Shown piece after piece: positions 54,066 through 64,000 of a stretch of 64,000 nt of DNA. The position numbers and the translations under genes were made by a program. Each line of letters begins with the position of its first letter. Position 1 is the stretch's first letter. The notes below the pieces were generated by a model. The model was given only the letters and a program-made list of their open reading frames with translations, was not told the DNA's origin and did no database searches. The stretch comes from UBA822 sp965249775 (GTDB lineage Bacteria > Gemmatimonadota > Gemmatimonadetes > Longimicrobiales > Gaopeijiaceae), in NCBI GenBank assembly GCA_965249775.1, contig OZ252253.1, forward strand, positions 1,860,001 through 1,924,000, given 5' to 3'.

Positions 54066-56963
54066 CTAGCCACTCAGGGTTCCACGCCGGCCCTCGTGCA
54101 CACCCAGGAGTGGGGCGAGATATCTACCCGTGTGCGAATTCGGCACCTCGGCAATCGCCTCGGGTGCGCCTTCGCCGACGACACATCCGCCCGCCCCTCC
54201 CCCTTCAGGACCGAGATCGATAATCCAGTCCGCTGTCTTGATGACCTCCAGATTGTGCTCGATCACGACGACTGTATTGCCCCTCTCCACGAGCTTGTGG
54301 AGCACCTCGAGAAGGACCCGGATGTCTTCGAAGTGGAGGCCGGTCGTCGGCTCGTCGAGAATGTAGAGTGTGCTCCCCGTGGCCCGCTTCGACAGCTCGC
54401 TGGAAAGCTTTACGCGTTGCGCCTCTCCGCCTGAAAGCGTCGTCGCCGACTGCCCGAGATGAATGTAGCCCAATCCCACGTCCGAAAGCGTCCCGAGCTT
54501 GGCCCTGAGCCGGGGCACGGCCTCGAAGAAATCCAGGGCCTCGTCGACCGTCATGTCCAGAACGTCTGCGATATTCTTCCCCTTGTAGAAAACATCCAGA
54601 GTTTCCCGGTTGTACCGCCTTCCACGGCATACGTCGCACGGCACGTAGACGTCGGGGAGGAAATGCATCTCGATCTTCACGAGGCCGTCCCCGTGGCAGG
54701 CCTCGCACCGGCCTCCCTTTACGTTGAAGGAGAAGCGCCCGGGTCCGTACCCCCTCATCTGGGACTCGGGAAGGCTGGAAAACAGTTCCCGGATGGGAGT
54801 AAACAGGCCTGTGTAGGTCGCGGGGTTCGAGCGGGGTGTCCGACCGATCGGCGACTGGTCGACCTCGATCACCTTGTCGATCCATTCGATCCCGTCGATC
54901 CCCTCGTGATGCCCGGGGACCACTTTGCTCCGGTAGAGATGTCGGGCCAACGCCCGATAGAGCGTCTGGTTGATGAGCGTCGACTTGCCCGATCCGCTCA
55001 CGCCGGTCACTGCCACGAAAAGACCGAGCGGGATTTTCACGTCGAGATCACGCAAGTTGTGTTCGCTCGCGCCTCGTAGATAGAGCGCGCGATCCCCGTT
55101 TCCCTCCCTGCGCCGACGGGGAACCGGAATCCGTCGCCGGCCCCCCAGATACGCTCCCGTGAGGGAAGCTTCTTCGGCGAGCACATCGGTCAGGGAGCCC
55201 TGAACCACGACTTCTCCACCCGCGCGTCCGGCTCCGGGTCCCAGGTCCACGATATGGTCGGCAACCCGGATCGTCTCCTCGTCGTGTTCGACCACGATCA
55301 CGGTGTTGCCCATGTCGCGAAGCGCCTGAAGGGTCTCCAGAAGCCGTCGGTTGTCCTTCTGATGGAGTCCAACCGAGGGCTCGTCCAAAATGTAGAGGAC
55401 ACCCACCAGGCGACTCCCGATCTGCGTAGCCAGGCGTATACGCTGAGACTCACCACCGGAGAGCGAGTCCGCAGAACGGCCCAGCGTCAGGTAGCTCAAG
55501 CCCACATCGTTGAGAAAGCCTAATCTCTCCTGGATCTCCTTCAGAACCGGCGTCGCGATCTCTCCGTGTAGTACATGCCGGTCCGCCCCCGAGCCTATCG
55601 GCTTGTCCACCAGAAGACCGCGGAAGAACTCGAGCGCCTCGGAGATAGAGAGGTCGACGACGTCGCCCAAGGACCGCCCCCCGATCGTCACGGCCAAGGA
55701 CTCTGCCCTCAGCCGACTCCCGTCACAATCCATGCACAGGAGCGTCGACATGTAATCGTGCAGCTGCGTGCGTACCGCGTCAGACTGGGTCTTTCGATAC
55801 CGACGCTCGATATTGTCGATCACCCCCTCCCAGGTGTCCTCATAGTGGCCCTTGGTGTTTCGGGAACCCGCACGGTAGGGGAAACGGATCTTCATCCGGC
55901 CGGAACCGTGCAAGATGGCGTGGCGGGCCTCCTCCGGAAGTTCGCTCCAAGGGGCCCGGGGGTCGAACTCGTAGGCCTCCGCTAGCCCCGTGATCACCGA
56001 GCTCCGAAGATATCCGGTGGGTTCGCCCCAAGGCAGCAAGACCCCTTCGAGGAGGGAGAGACTCCCGTCTGCCAAGAGCAGGTCAGGATTGACGTGCTTG
56101 CTGGTCCCGAGCCCGCCGCACTCCTGGCAAGCCCCGTAGGGCGAGTTGAAGGAGAATTGCCGAGGCTCGATCTCGGGCAAGTTGGTCCCACAGTGGGCAC
56201 AGGCGTAGTGCTCGCTAAAGAGGTGCGACACGCGTGAACGACCCTTCGTCTCCAAGACCTCCACCGTGCCTTCTGCGGCCTTCAGCGCCGTCTCCACGGA
56301 GTCGGCCAGTCGCTCCCGATCCTCCGGTCGAATGACGAGCCGGTCCACCACGATCGCGATGTCGTGGTTTTCATATCGATTGAGCGCAGGCGGCTCGGAG
56401 AGATCGATCATCTCCCCGTCGACGACGGCCCGTACGAAGCCCCCCTTGCGAGCCTTCTCGAAGAGATCACGAAACTCGCCCTTCCGGCCTCGGACCAGAG
56501 GGGCCAGCACCTGGATCTTGGCCCCCTCGTCCAGAAGCAGCAATCGCTCCACGATCTGGGACGCCGACTGCCGAAGAACCGGCCTACCGCACTCGGAGCA
56601 GTGGGGAACGCCACAGCGAGCCCAAAAGAGCCGCAGGTAGTCGTAGACTTCCGTAACGGTCCCCACCGTGGATCGTGGATTTCGACTCACCGTCTTCTGT
56701 TCGATGGAGATCGCCGGAGAGAGGCCCTCGATCGAGTCGACGTCGGGCTTCTCCATGAGCCCCAGGAACTGGCGGGCGTACGCCGAAAGGGATTCCACGT
56801 AGCGGCGTTGACCCTCTGCGTAGATCGTGTCGAACGCGAGGGACGACTTGCCGGACCCCGAAAGTCCCGTAATCACGACCAAAGCCCCTCGGGGGAGCTC
56901 GACGTCGATGTTCCGGAGGTTGTGCTCCCGGGCACCGCGCACGACGAGAAATTCTTGGGCCAT
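54066..56963 (-). CDS. uvrA: excinuclease ABC subunit A
   Basis: A 965-residue DNA-damage recognition ATPase with two ABC modules: Walker A GLSGSGKSSLAFDTIYAEG near residue 31 and GVSGSGKSTLINQTLYRALA in the second half. Zinc-binding cysteine clusters CAHCGTNLPE and CEACHGDGLVKIEMHFLPD...CDVC are both present. Normal length. It lies beside a 300-bp inverted-repeat element that starts 8 bases upstream of the start codon. Confidence 0.97.
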   Translation of the reverse strand: MAQEFLVVRGAREHNLRNIDVELPRGALVVITGLSGSGKSSLAFDTIYAEGQRRYVESLSAYARQFLGLMEKPDVDSIEGLSPAISIEQKTVSRNPRSTVGTVTEVYDYLRLFWARCGVPHCSECGRPVLRQSASQIVERLLLLDEGAKIQVLAPLVRGRKGEFRDLFEKARKGGFVRAVVDGEMIDLSEPPALNRYENHDIAIVVDRLVIRPEDRERLADSVETALKAAEGTVEVLETKGRSRVSHLFSEHYACAHCGTNLPEIEPRQFSFNSPYGACQECGGLGTSKHVNPDLLLADGSLSLLEGVLLPWGEPTGYLRSSVITGLAEAYEFDPRAPWSELPEEARHAILHGSGRMKIRFPYRAGSRNTKGHYEDTWEGVIDNIERRYRKTQSDAVRTQLHDYMSTLLCMDCDGSRLRAESLAVTIGGRSLGDVVDLSISEALEFFRGLLVDKPIGSGADRHVLHGEIATPVLKEIQERLGFLNDVGLSYLTLGRSADSLSGGESQRIRLATQIGSRLVGVLYILDEPSVGLHQKDNRRLLETLQALRDMGNTVIVVEHDEETIRVADHIVDLGPGAGRAGGEVVVQGSLTDVLAEEASLTGAYLGGRRRIPVPRRRREGNGDRALYLRGASEHNLRDLDVKIPLGLFVAVTGVSGSGKSTLINQTLYRALARHLYRSKVVPGHHEGIDGIEWIDKVIEVDQSPIGRTPRSNPATYTGLFTPIRELFSSLPESQMRGYGPGRFSFNVKGGRCEACHGDGLVKIEMHFLPDVYVPCDVCRGRRYNRETLDVFYKGKNIADVLDMTVDEALDFFEAVPRLRAKLGTLSDVGLGYIHLGQSATTLSGGEAQRVKLSSELSKRATGSTLYILDEPTTGLHFEDIRVLLEVLHKLVERGNTVVVIEHNLEVIKTADWIIDLGPEGGGAGGCVVGEGAPEAIAEVPNSHTGRYLAPLLGVHEGRRGTLSG

Positions 56964-56971
56964 AGCCTTCA

Positions 56972-57274
56972 GAAGGCTGTCGAAGGAGTACAGTGGGCCG
57001 CGTTGCGGATGCCACGGCCCCAGCTCCTAGGCGGAGCGACGACGCCATAGCATTCGCTACGGCTAGGAGCTCCAACAACGGAGATGGGGTCGTGCCACCG
57101 CAACCCGTCAACGTGTAAGGTCATTCCCCACATGGTGGTGGGCACATGGCGGTTGTGCGGTTGATCCTGCGTCTCTCCTCCTCGGAGTAGCTTCGCTACG
57201 CCTCGTCGTCGTTCCTTGTCTGAACGCGCACAAGCGCCATGTGCGCGACCCGCTGTACTCCTTCGACAGCCTTC
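56972..57274. repeat. ~300-bp inverted-repeat element between uvrA and tamB
   Basis: A 22-bp sequence at 56972-56993 (begins GAAGGCTGTCG) is repeated perfectly and inverted at 57253-57274. Inside it, 57143-57243 forms a long imperfect hairpin whose arms start CACATGGCG and end CGCCATGTG. Small palindromes such as GTAGCttcGCTAC sit near its centre. No coding frame is convincing. It looks like a non-autonomous or REP-like palindromic element; no flanking target duplication was checked. Confidence 0.6.
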
Positions 57275-57364
57275 AAGAATACCTAAGAGGCCGTCTCGCT
57301 TCAAAGGGGGGGTCGAGCCGCTCTCAGTGAGCGCCGAGGAGAGGGGTACGGAAGAGTCGGCGGC

Positions 57365-60300
57365 TCAGTAGCCCCAATCACGGAAAATCGAGAGCCCAAG
57401 CCCCTTCCGGGTCTGCACTCCCGTTGCGCCGAAGCCCAACGCACGACCTCTGAAGAACTGGTCCTCGAAGTAGGACTGTAGCGTGTACCCTCGGGACGCC
57501 ACCCACTCGAAACGGATTCCGGGCCAGTTGTCGGTGCCGGATCCCTGGGCCGCCGGAGGCCGGAAAAGAAGTGTCAGGAACATGTTGTCGGCCACGTAGA
57601 AGCCCGTCTCGACCACGGTCGTGCCCAGAGTCCCTTGGACGTTGGCAGTGCCGACCGATCCCAGCGACCCCAGATCCTGCTGAGTGATGGAAAGGTAATC
57701 CAAGAAGTCCAGCCCCAATCCCTGCGTCATCGCCATGCCGAGTCCGCTGCTGAGCGTGCTCAGCCCCAGGGCCCCGGCTGCTCCAAGCGCCTCGCTCTGG
57801 TCCGAAGTCAAGGCGTACGACGGGCGCCCGAACCAGAGGTAACTCAGCAGGTCGGCTTCGCTGAACCCCGCCTCATCACTCCTGAGTGCGACCCTGGGCG
57901 ATACGAGCGTTCCAGTGACTTCGGCGATGATCGTGAGTCGGTCCCCCTCCGGGGTCCTGACGGGTTCGCTTGCGGTGAGGTCGAGGTCGGGATTGATCCC
58001 CGGCGTCCCCAGAAAGCGCACCGTGCCCCCGTCCACCTGAAACTGCTTCCGGAGGCCCAGAGGGCCGAACACGTATGATCCACGTACTGCCTGCAGGGCG
58101 CCGTCGAGGACCAGATCCTGGCTCTGCCGGTCGTACAGCACGTCGAGTTGGCCATCGAGCTCCACATCCATCACCTCGCTGCGAATCCAAGAGTCCCGTT
58201 GGACCGTCAACGTGGTGTTTTCCATGCGGATGTTTTCCAGAAAAGGATTCTCGCTGGCAACGACCGGTGTGAAACCGACGGCCGCCGCATCGATCGGGAA
58301 CAAGTCCGCCAGCGCCGCGGAGCGCTCGAAGAAGAGATCGGAAACCTCCACGGCACGCTGGAACTCGTCCCAAAAGAGGGTTCCTTCATCGACCAAGAGA
58401 TCGCCGGACATCACGGGCCTCGAGTAAGACCCCTCGAGGCGAACATCACCGCTCAAGAGGACTGTCACGTCGCGCCGGTCCACCGCCTGAAACCCGTCGA
58501 AGCGGATATCCAGGTCCAGTCCCGGATCCAGCAGCGTCGTGAGTGCCACCGTGCCCTCGACCCTGGCCGTTCCCAGAGCACGCGTGCCCACATCTACCTC
58601 GAGCCGACCGTCCGGGAACCAATCCAGCGTGCCATCGATGTTCTGATGGCGTACGCCCAGGCCACTAAAAAAGGCGCCCCCGCCATCAAGAGTGAGCTGG
58701 CCTTGGGGAGCGAGGCTCCTCGACGTTCCTCCTACATCGACGCGCCCGGATATCGTTCCCACCACATCCTGGAAGCTCGGGAACGGAGCAATGAGCAGTG
58801 AAAGCGGCAGCTGGTCCGAGATGACCACCAAATCGATTACTTCTTCAGGAATCCGTTCCTCGACCGCGTTGAACGACAGATTCAAGGGAAGTTCCCCGGC
58901 CACCGTGAGCACCTGGAGAGAATCGCTCCACAACTCCACATTGCCGGCAGTCCGTTGGTCTGCGTAGGCCACGTCGGCCTCGAACCGGTCGAACAGATAC
59001 TCACGGAAACGGAAGCCGTCAGTCGAGACGACCAAAGCCATCACCGGCTCCGTATCGGTGCCGGTCACACGGAGATCCATATCCACCACGCCCTCGAGCA
59101 CTTCGGCCAACTGAAGGGCTTCTGCGATTCTACGCACATCCAGAGCGTCGGCGTCCAACCGAAAGTCGGCCGCTCCATTGAATGGAAGCCGCCCCTGCGC
59201 CTGGAGCCGCATGCCGCCAGATCCGGGCCGCCTCATCCGGAAGTCCTGGAACGTGAGCCCGTCCGGGTCCCACGTAATCGTACTGGGTCCACCGAGATTC
59301 CAACGCTCCTCCGGAAAGCGGAAGACCAGCTCGTCCAGGTGGATCGTGCGTATGTCACCCTCCACATCGAAAGCGACGCGGCCCTGATAGCTCTCTTCCA
59401 GAGATCGAACCAAAACCACATCCGCGTTTCCGCTGGGCTCGCGATATGTGAAGCTCGCCGAAATCGAAGCGAACTCCCTCTCGATGGCGCGAATCCCACC
59501 CGCATCGAGTTGAACGGAGACGTCGCGCTCCGGGGAGAGTAGATTCGTCACCGAGAAGGAGGCCTCGGCTTGCTCCACACCGTCTCCCCTAAAAAAACCG
59601 TCTTCGAGCTCGACCCGCCCCGTGGCCGAAAGATTCTCGAACGACCCACCAACGGTCAGTTCGCCTTCCATCCTCCCTGACACCAGCACGTCAGCGAGCG
59701 TGGGGAGCGTATCGGGATCGATGCCCTCGAACTCGAGGATCTGGCGCTCGAGGGCCGTCAGCGTGTCGCGTGCGATCACCTCACCAACGAGCAGGAGCGG
59801 GCGAAGGCCTTCGAGGCTCTCCGTCTCGAAGCTCACTCGAAGCTCCTCGGGGGAACCGCCGTCTGCCATGGCAAGTTGTCCGCCCCCTTCGACCGACACG
59901 CCTCCGATCCGACCCTGCAGGCTGTCCATCGTGACGATCCCGTTCGAGATCAGTAGATCGACCGACGCGGTGTCGACCGTCAAATCGGCGAACTGGGAGT
60001 TGCTCAGACTCATGCCTCCGACCAGCTCCGCCGTTCTCAGGTCGCCGCCCTCGCCTACGAGATCGAATGATCCGGACAGTACCGTCCCGCCGGGCAACTG
60101 GGGGGCGATCTCCAAGGCATCGTAATCGAAGGCTTCTCCCCGAATCCGGTAAGACGCGAGGGGCGACCGGGCGTCGAAGCTGCTCTCAAGGGTAAGACGG
60201 CCGCCTTCGGTCGTCAGATCGCTCCGGAGAACGAAGTCCGACCAAGGCCCCTCCGCTTCAAAGGTTCCCCGCGCCAGTCCGAGCCGGGACAGGGGCGATT

Positions 60301-61885
60301 CCTCCCCGAAAATGCCCGCGAGCGAGAGAGGGCTCAGTTCGCCAGCGAGAGAGGCCTCAATCTCTCCATCGACTTCCATGAGGACTCCCCGGAGTGACAC
60401 GTACGACGCTTCCGACAGTGAATCCGGGTAGGTGGCCTCCGCGACCAACCGGATGCCCGTATCCGTCCAGCCGTCCGCCTGGATATCAAGGCTCACAGAG
60501 CGGTCCGATAACAGCCCCTCAGCCTCGGCAAACCGATTGAGCAGGCTCAGATCCAAGGGAGTCAGGCGAGCCGTCAGGCCGGTCACGCCCAGAGGACGCC
60601 GAAGGTGAAGCACACCATCGATCTCGCCACTCGTCGGGCCCAGGCCCGGTTCCTGTAAGTCCATCCGGCCTATCACCGTCAGCGAGTCCATCGTGCCCGA
60701 AAACTCGACGTCTCCGTACAACCGCCCGTCCAATGGCAGCTCTACCGGGATGAATTCCTCCAACGCCGACGCTCGTACCGCGGACACATCTAGCGTCACA
60801 TCCTGGAATACGGTCGCTCCGCCTGGGACAACCGTAACGGTCCCGTCTCCCTCGACTTCCCCACCGTAGACCGCCAACCGCCCCTCGGACCACATGGCGC
60901 GCAGCCCATCCGATCCGAACTCTACTCCGACCCGGGCACTGGCGCGTGCATCGGGAAGGCGCGGCTCGAGCCACCGTAGCTCGGACAGATCCAGATCCTC
61001 CACGACAGCGTCGACGGTGAAATCCGGTTCGCCGTCGACAAGCTCGATGAAAGCCGATCCGCCTGCATCACCGCCCAGGAGGCCCACGGTCTCGGCGTTG
61101 ACCAAGATCGTATCCGCGGCCCAAACGATTCTGCCATCGAAGTCCTGGACCCGAACCGGCTCCTGAAAGACTTCGCCCTCGAAGGTGAGGCCGGTCACGT
61201 TCATCCGGATGCCATCCACGGCCGGATCCGCCAACACCGTCCCGTCGAAGCGCCCGTCGATTCCATGGAATCGGAAGACGCGCATGTCGCCCTGTCCTAC
61301 GGGTCCGGGCTCGGTCCTCAAGAGGGAAGCATCAGGCGCCCCCGACGTCAGTGGGTAACGGACGTCGACGCTACCGTCCCGGATTTCGACCTCATCGAGA
61401 AACACCCGCACGCCGGGCTCGACGAGTCCACTCTCGGAACCAAGCCCCAGCTCCCGCGCATCCTCGCTACTGAGTAAGGCCTCCAAGTTGGACGGCTGAT
61501 CCGGTGCCTCCTTCGTAACGGTGAGTCTGGGCCTCCAGAGAGTGAGGCGCGTCAGAGCGAGATCACCGCGGAGCAACGTGCGAACGGAGTACTGGGCCTC
61601 AACCGAGTCCATTGCCAATACCTGACCCCCGTCCGCCGCCGCAACCCGAACCCCAAGCAGAGTGGCCGCTCTGTGGAGTCCCGGAGAATGCAAGCCGGAA
61701 ATCACGATCTCGCCATTGAGGTTGCCTTCGATCCGCCGGAGCACTCGCTCCACCACGAACGCCTGGCCGACGCTCGTGCTGGTGAGGAGAACGAGGCCGC
61801 CCACGGCTCCCAGACCAAGCGTCACCAGGACACCGGCGGCAATCATCAAGGCCTTCCTTCCGGGGAGTCGCCACATCTTAGACAC
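57365..61885 (-). CDS. tamB: translocation and assembly module protein TamB
   Basis: A 1506-residue protein with an N-terminal membrane anchor (KALMIAAGVLVTLGLGAVGG) and a long beta-rich AsmA/TamB body. The C-terminal DUF490 domain is seen in segments such as GRVDVGGTSRSLAPQGQLTL and ALQAVRGSYVFGPLGLRKQF. It connects inner to outer membrane with TamA and may carry phospholipids. The GTG at 61885 uses the last base of the TAG that ends the TamA-type gene, so the pair is coupled. Confidence 0.9.
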   Translation of the reverse strand: MSKMWRLPGRKALMIAAGVLVTLGLGAVGGLVLLTSTSVGQAFVVERVLRRIEGNLNGEIVISGLHSPGLHRAATLLGVRVAAADGGQVLAMDSVEAQYSVRTLLRGDLALTRLTLWRPRLTVTKEAPDQPSNLEALLSSEDARELGLGSESGLVEPGVRVFLDEVEIRDGSVDVRYPLTSGAPDASLLRTEPGPVGQGDMRVFRFHGIDGRFDGTVLADPAVDGIRMNVTGLTFEGEVFQEPVRVQDFDGRIVWAADTILVNAETVGLLGGDAGGSAFIELVDGEPDFTVDAVVEDLDLSELRWLEPRLPDARASARVGVEFGSDGLRAMWSEGRLAVYGGEVEGDGTVTVVPGGATVFQDVTLDVSAVRASALEEFIPVELPLDGRLYGDVEFSGTMDSLTVIGRMDLQEPGLGPTSGEIDGVLHLRRPLGVTGLTARLTPLDLSLLNRFAEAEGLLSDRSVSLDIQADGWTDTGIRLVAEATYPDSLSEASYVSLRGVLMEVDGEIEASLAGELSPLSLAGIFGEESPLSRLGLARGTFEAEGPWSDFVLRSDLTTEGGRLTLESSFDARSPLASYRIRGEAFDYDALEIAPQLPGGTVLSGSFDLVGEGGDLRTAELVGGMSLSNSQFADLTVDTASVDLLISNGIVTMDSLQGRIGGVSVEGGGQLAMADGGSPEELRVSFETESLEGLRPLLLVGEVIARDTLTALERQILEFEGIDPDTLPTLADVLVSGRMEGELTVGGSFENLSATGRVELEDGFFRGDGVEQAEASFSVTNLLSPERDVSVQLDAGGIRAIEREFASISASFTYREPSGNADVVLVRSLEESYQGRVAFDVEGDIRTIHLDELVFRFPEERWNLGGPSTITWDPDGLTFQDFRMRRPGSGGMRLQAQGRLPFNGAADFRLDADALDVRRIAEALQLAEVLEGVVDMDLRVTGTDTEPVMALVVSTDGFRFREYLFDRFEADVAYADQRTAGNVELWSDSLQVLTVAGELPLNLSFNAVEERIPEEVIDLVVISDQLPLSLLIAPFPSFQDVVGTISGRVDVGGTSRSLAPQGQLTLDGGGAFFSGLGVRHQNIDGTLDWFPDGRLEVDVGTRALGTARVEGTVALTTLLDPGLDLDIRFDGFQAVDRRDVTVLLSGDVRLEGSYSRPVMSGDLLVDEGTLFWDEFQRAVEVSDLFFERSAALADLFPIDAAAVGFTPVVASENPFLENIRMENTTLTVQRDSWIRSEVMDVELDGQLDVLYDRQSQDLVLDGALQAVRGSYVFGPLGLRKQFQVDGGTVRFLGTPGINPDLDLTASEPVRTPEGDRLTIIAEVTGTLVSPRVALRSDEAGFSEADLLSYLWFGRPSYALTSDQSEALGAAGALGLSTLSSGLGMAMTQGLGLDFLDYLSITQQDLGSLGSVGTANVQGTLGTTVVETGFYVADNMFLTLLFRPPAAQGSGTDNWPGIRFEWVASRGYTLQSYFEDQFFRGRALGFGATGVQTRKGLGLSIFRDWGY

Positions 61886-64000
61886 TAGAACGCCTGTCCG
61901 ATGCTGATATGGAGTTGAAGACGATTGAAGGAGAAGCCACTCTGCGGACCATAGAGTACCCGCGGATCGAGCACCGCGAGCTCCTCCGTGGCCACGTAAT
62001 CGATCGCTACTTCTTGGCCGCCTTCCTGTCCCCTGATCTTGTCCGCAGGATCGTCGCCTGGCTCGAACGGGCGAATCTGGGTGGTTACCACCTGCAACGG
62101 CTCGATGCCACGGAATCGGTAGCCCACGTCCACACGAATGGGCCCGGCGGGACTCAGATACCGGATTCCAACTCCCGGGGAGATTTCGAGTGAGGTCACC
62201 TTACCCGAGCCCGGTTCCGTCCAGATCCGTCCGAAGTCGGCATAGATGGCGGCCTCCAGACGCCGCCCCATCGCTATCCGGTACTCGAGACCGCCCTCGA
62301 GCACGAGGTCTCCACCAGTAGGGCGCGGTGTTCCGAAGGACCCGTCGTCCAACGGGTTGGCGTTACACATGAGGTCCATGACCTCGGCTGGAGAGCAGGG
62401 CGTCACCCCTATGCCGTCGATCGGGAACAGGAGCGACGAAGGATCCGCCGTGAGCACTCTGGGGCCGAGCTGGTTCTGCGCGAACCCCCGGACACTATTG
62501 GCTCCCCCCGAGAAGAACCTCTTCTGAGGGTGCACGACTTCGCCACCGAAGGCAAACGTGCCCGCGCTGATCCATCCGCCCCGGACCCGAGCCGCAAGCA
62601 CCTGGCCACGCCCCGTCTCGACGTAGGCGGTCACTTCGCCCAACGCCCGATTGTACTGAAAGTCGGAACCGGTCAGGGTGGATGCGTGCTCGAAGTTGAG
62701 CACGACACGGTATCCGCTAGTGGGGTTAAGGGCGTTGTTGGTGTTCGACTGTACGAGGTTGACGGAGAGGGGGGCCAACCAGCTCGGTTCCTGAAGGCTG
62801 GCGATGTCCTCGGGTGCACACACCTGGACCGACGTGCAAAAGAAGACCGCGGCCGCCTCTAGTTTGGTGAACTCCGGGCGGTACGCGAAGGTGACCGACG
62901 TGTTCGCGGAAAACGCCCGAAAAAGGGAGATGTTCATACCCACCGCCTCACGCACGAACACGTCCTGGACGCTCTGGCGGTCCCAGAACAGGCTGAGGCC
63001 GAGGGACACACTTCGGCGGATCAGCGGCTGCGAAAACTCCGCCGCAACCAACCAGTTCAGACCGCCGAACTCGTTGATGCCGGCTTGACGACAAACGCTT
63101 TCCTGCAGTTCGTCAGCCGCCACGTTGGACACTCGCCCCCGAAGCTGGAGTCGTCTCGCTCCGCCGTAGAAGTTTCGGCTCGTCCAACGCCCCTCGGCGT
63201 TCAGACACTCCAGCGTACTCCATCCCCCACCGAAGCGCACATTGTGAACGTCCTCCTCCGTGATCTGTACCTGGAGCGGGACCACACTGTCGGGCACGAC
63301 ACCCGCGGGATCCACCGCTTCGACGATCGATGCGCGCTGGATCATCTCGATGGAGAATAGATTACGCTGCGCCTCGAGCGTACGCACAGCGGAATATTCC
63401 TGTCCTTCCTCGAAAGGCAGTAGTTGGCGGATCACATTCTCGTCGAGCTGTTCGTTACCGACGAACGTGATGGGACCGAAGACGGAATGCGGCCCCGGTT
63501 CGATGTCGAAGGTGACATCTGCCTGGTATGGACTCTCCGCTGGCAGTTGCCACGAACGAGAGACGTCCGCACGGGGGTAGCCTCGGTTTCGGAACCGCTG
63601 GATCAGCGTGTCTCGGGTGGCGGCAAGATCCATCGCGTTGAGCAAACCACCCACCTGGGTGGGCAGGTCGGCAGTTGGATCGAAATCCTCGAACGGGTCT
63701 GGCCCGTTCACCACGAGGCTCGCGATGCGTACAGGCTGACCTTCTTCGATCAGAAACGACAACTCCACGGCATCCTCGGCCGGACGGGCGATCAACGTGT
63801 CGACACCTACCTCCCGATAACCACGGATGTGGTAGAAAGTCGCGAGCCGCAGCATGTCCCGTGACAACTCACGCTCATTGAGCACCTCGCGCTGGACACC
63901 AAAGGGGCAGAAGAATCCCAACGAGAAGGAACGACACCTCGTCTCACGATTGACGATGGAGCGCGCCAACGAATCCTTCGAGAATGCCTCATTCCCCTGG
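61885..64000 (-). CDS. TamA/BamA (Omp85)-type outer-membrane protein, 5' part off the window
   Basis: The frame is open to the right edge, so the true N-terminus (signal peptide and first POTRA) is beyond the window. 705 residues are visible. POTRA domains occur in the first third (GNEAFSKDSLARSIVN, FYHIRGYREVGVDT, FVGNEQLDENVI, then GYPRADVSRSW). The C-terminal 16-strand barrel carries the VRGF motif of lid loop L6 (ANSVRGFAQNQLG) and ends in aromatic IGQAF. It inserts or assembles outer-membrane proteins with TamB, with which it overlaps by one base. Confidence 0.9.
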   Translation of the reverse strand, partial: QGNEAFSKDSLARSIVNRETRCRSFSLGFFCPFGVQREVLNERELSRDMLRLATFYHIRGYREVGVDTLIARPAEDAVELSFLIEEGQPVRIASLVVNGPDPFEDFDPTADLPTQVGGLLNAMDLAATRDTLIQRFRNRGYPRADVSRSWQLPAESPYQADVTFDIEPGPHSVFGPITFVGNEQLDENVIRQLLPFEEGQEYSAVRTLEAQRNLFSIEMIQRASIVEAVDPAGVVPDSVVPLQVQITEEDVHNVRFGGGWSTLECLNAEGRWTSRNFYGGARRLQLRGRVSNVAADELQESVCRQAGINEFGGLNWLVAAEFSQPLIRRSVSLGLSLFWDRQSVQDVFVREAVGMNISLFRAFSANTSVTFAYRPEFTKLEAAAVFFCTSVQVCAPEDIASLQEPSWLAPLSVNLVQSNTNNALNPTSGYRVVLNFEHASTLTGSDFQYNRALGEVTAYVETGRGQVLAARVRGGWISAGTFAFGGEVVHPQKRFFSGGANSVRGFAQNQLGPRVLTADPSSLLFPIDGIGVTPCSPAEVMDLMCNANPLDDGSFGTPRPTGGDLVLEGGLEYRIAMGRRLEAAIYADFGRIWTEPGSGKVTSLEISPGVGIRYLSPAGPIRVDVGYRFRGIEPLQVVTTQIRPFEPGDDPADKIRGQEGGQEVAIDYVATEELAVLDPRVLYGPQSGFSFNRLQLHISIGQAF

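Noticed and set aside
56969..57304. 111-codon frame in the inverted-repeat element
   Set aside because: No motif or start signal; the sequence is mostly palindromic repeat.

Overview
This high-GC window of diderm bacterial chromosome most resembles Gemmatimonadota. The call rests on gene content: a TamA/TamB pair, several lipoproteins with lipoboxes, a NagZ/beta-lactamase-family fusion, NamZ (DUF1343) and an SSS transporter. No 16S rRNA is present, so the phylum is an inference. Two genes are cut by the window edges: a PQQ-type dehydrogenase on the left and a TamA/BamA-type protein on the right.

Region 1 (about 1.3-19.4 kb) is accessory DNA. It ends at an intact tRNA-Lys(UUU) gene (19297-19369, minus strand). 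Copies of that gene's 3' part recur in the same orientation at 1367, 10258, 13904 and 18245. Some copies carry a shared flanking block and a terminator hairpin. The fragments cut the region into cassettes: (a) PlsC, an XRE/ImmA-type regulator, an IMPase-like protein, a fused inositol-phosphate cytidylyltransferase/CDP-alcohol transferase, SulP and SLC13 transporters; (b) a single 1037-residue lipoprotein; (c) small exported proteins, a GT2 glycosyltransferase, a molybdopterin oxidoreductase and a SEC-C protein; (d) a NYN-domain protein. No recombinase gene is visible. The pattern looks like serial integration at a tRNA 3' end.

Region 2 (19.4-33.2 kb) starts with a LamG/PKD lipoprotein that has a run of 57 aspartates. 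It continues into the conserved translation/secretion block ffh-rpsP-rimM-trmD-rplS-rnhB, all on the minus strand. The rpsP product (ribosomal protein S16) carries a C-terminal extension of about 290 residues: an acidic 17-residue repeat followed by a lysine/alanine/proline-rich tail. purA, a DapA-family lyase, pilT, trpS, suhB-like and hsp20 follow.

Region 3 (33.3-39.9 kb) is a plus-strand lysine/diaminopimelate operon: asd-lysC-dapB-dapA-dapD-aminotransferase. Region 4 (39.9-41.9 kb) is a hipBA-type toxin-antitoxin pair with repeated operator-like sequences upstream.

Region 5 (41.9-51.5 kb) is a peptidoglycan-salvage cluster. It encodes a BadF-type amino-sugar kinase, an SSS symporter, a NagZ fused to a serine-hydrolase (AmiE-like) domain, a second NagZ-type GH3 lipoprotein, divergent NamZ, and a D-amino-acid transaminase. 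Together these could strip and import cell-wall sugars without a PTS.

Region 6 (51.8-64 kb) is envelope and repair housekeeping: an exported beta-barrel-like protein, PspA, a YbjN-like protein, UvrA, TamB and TamA. A roughly 300-bp inverted-repeat element lies between uvrA and tamB.
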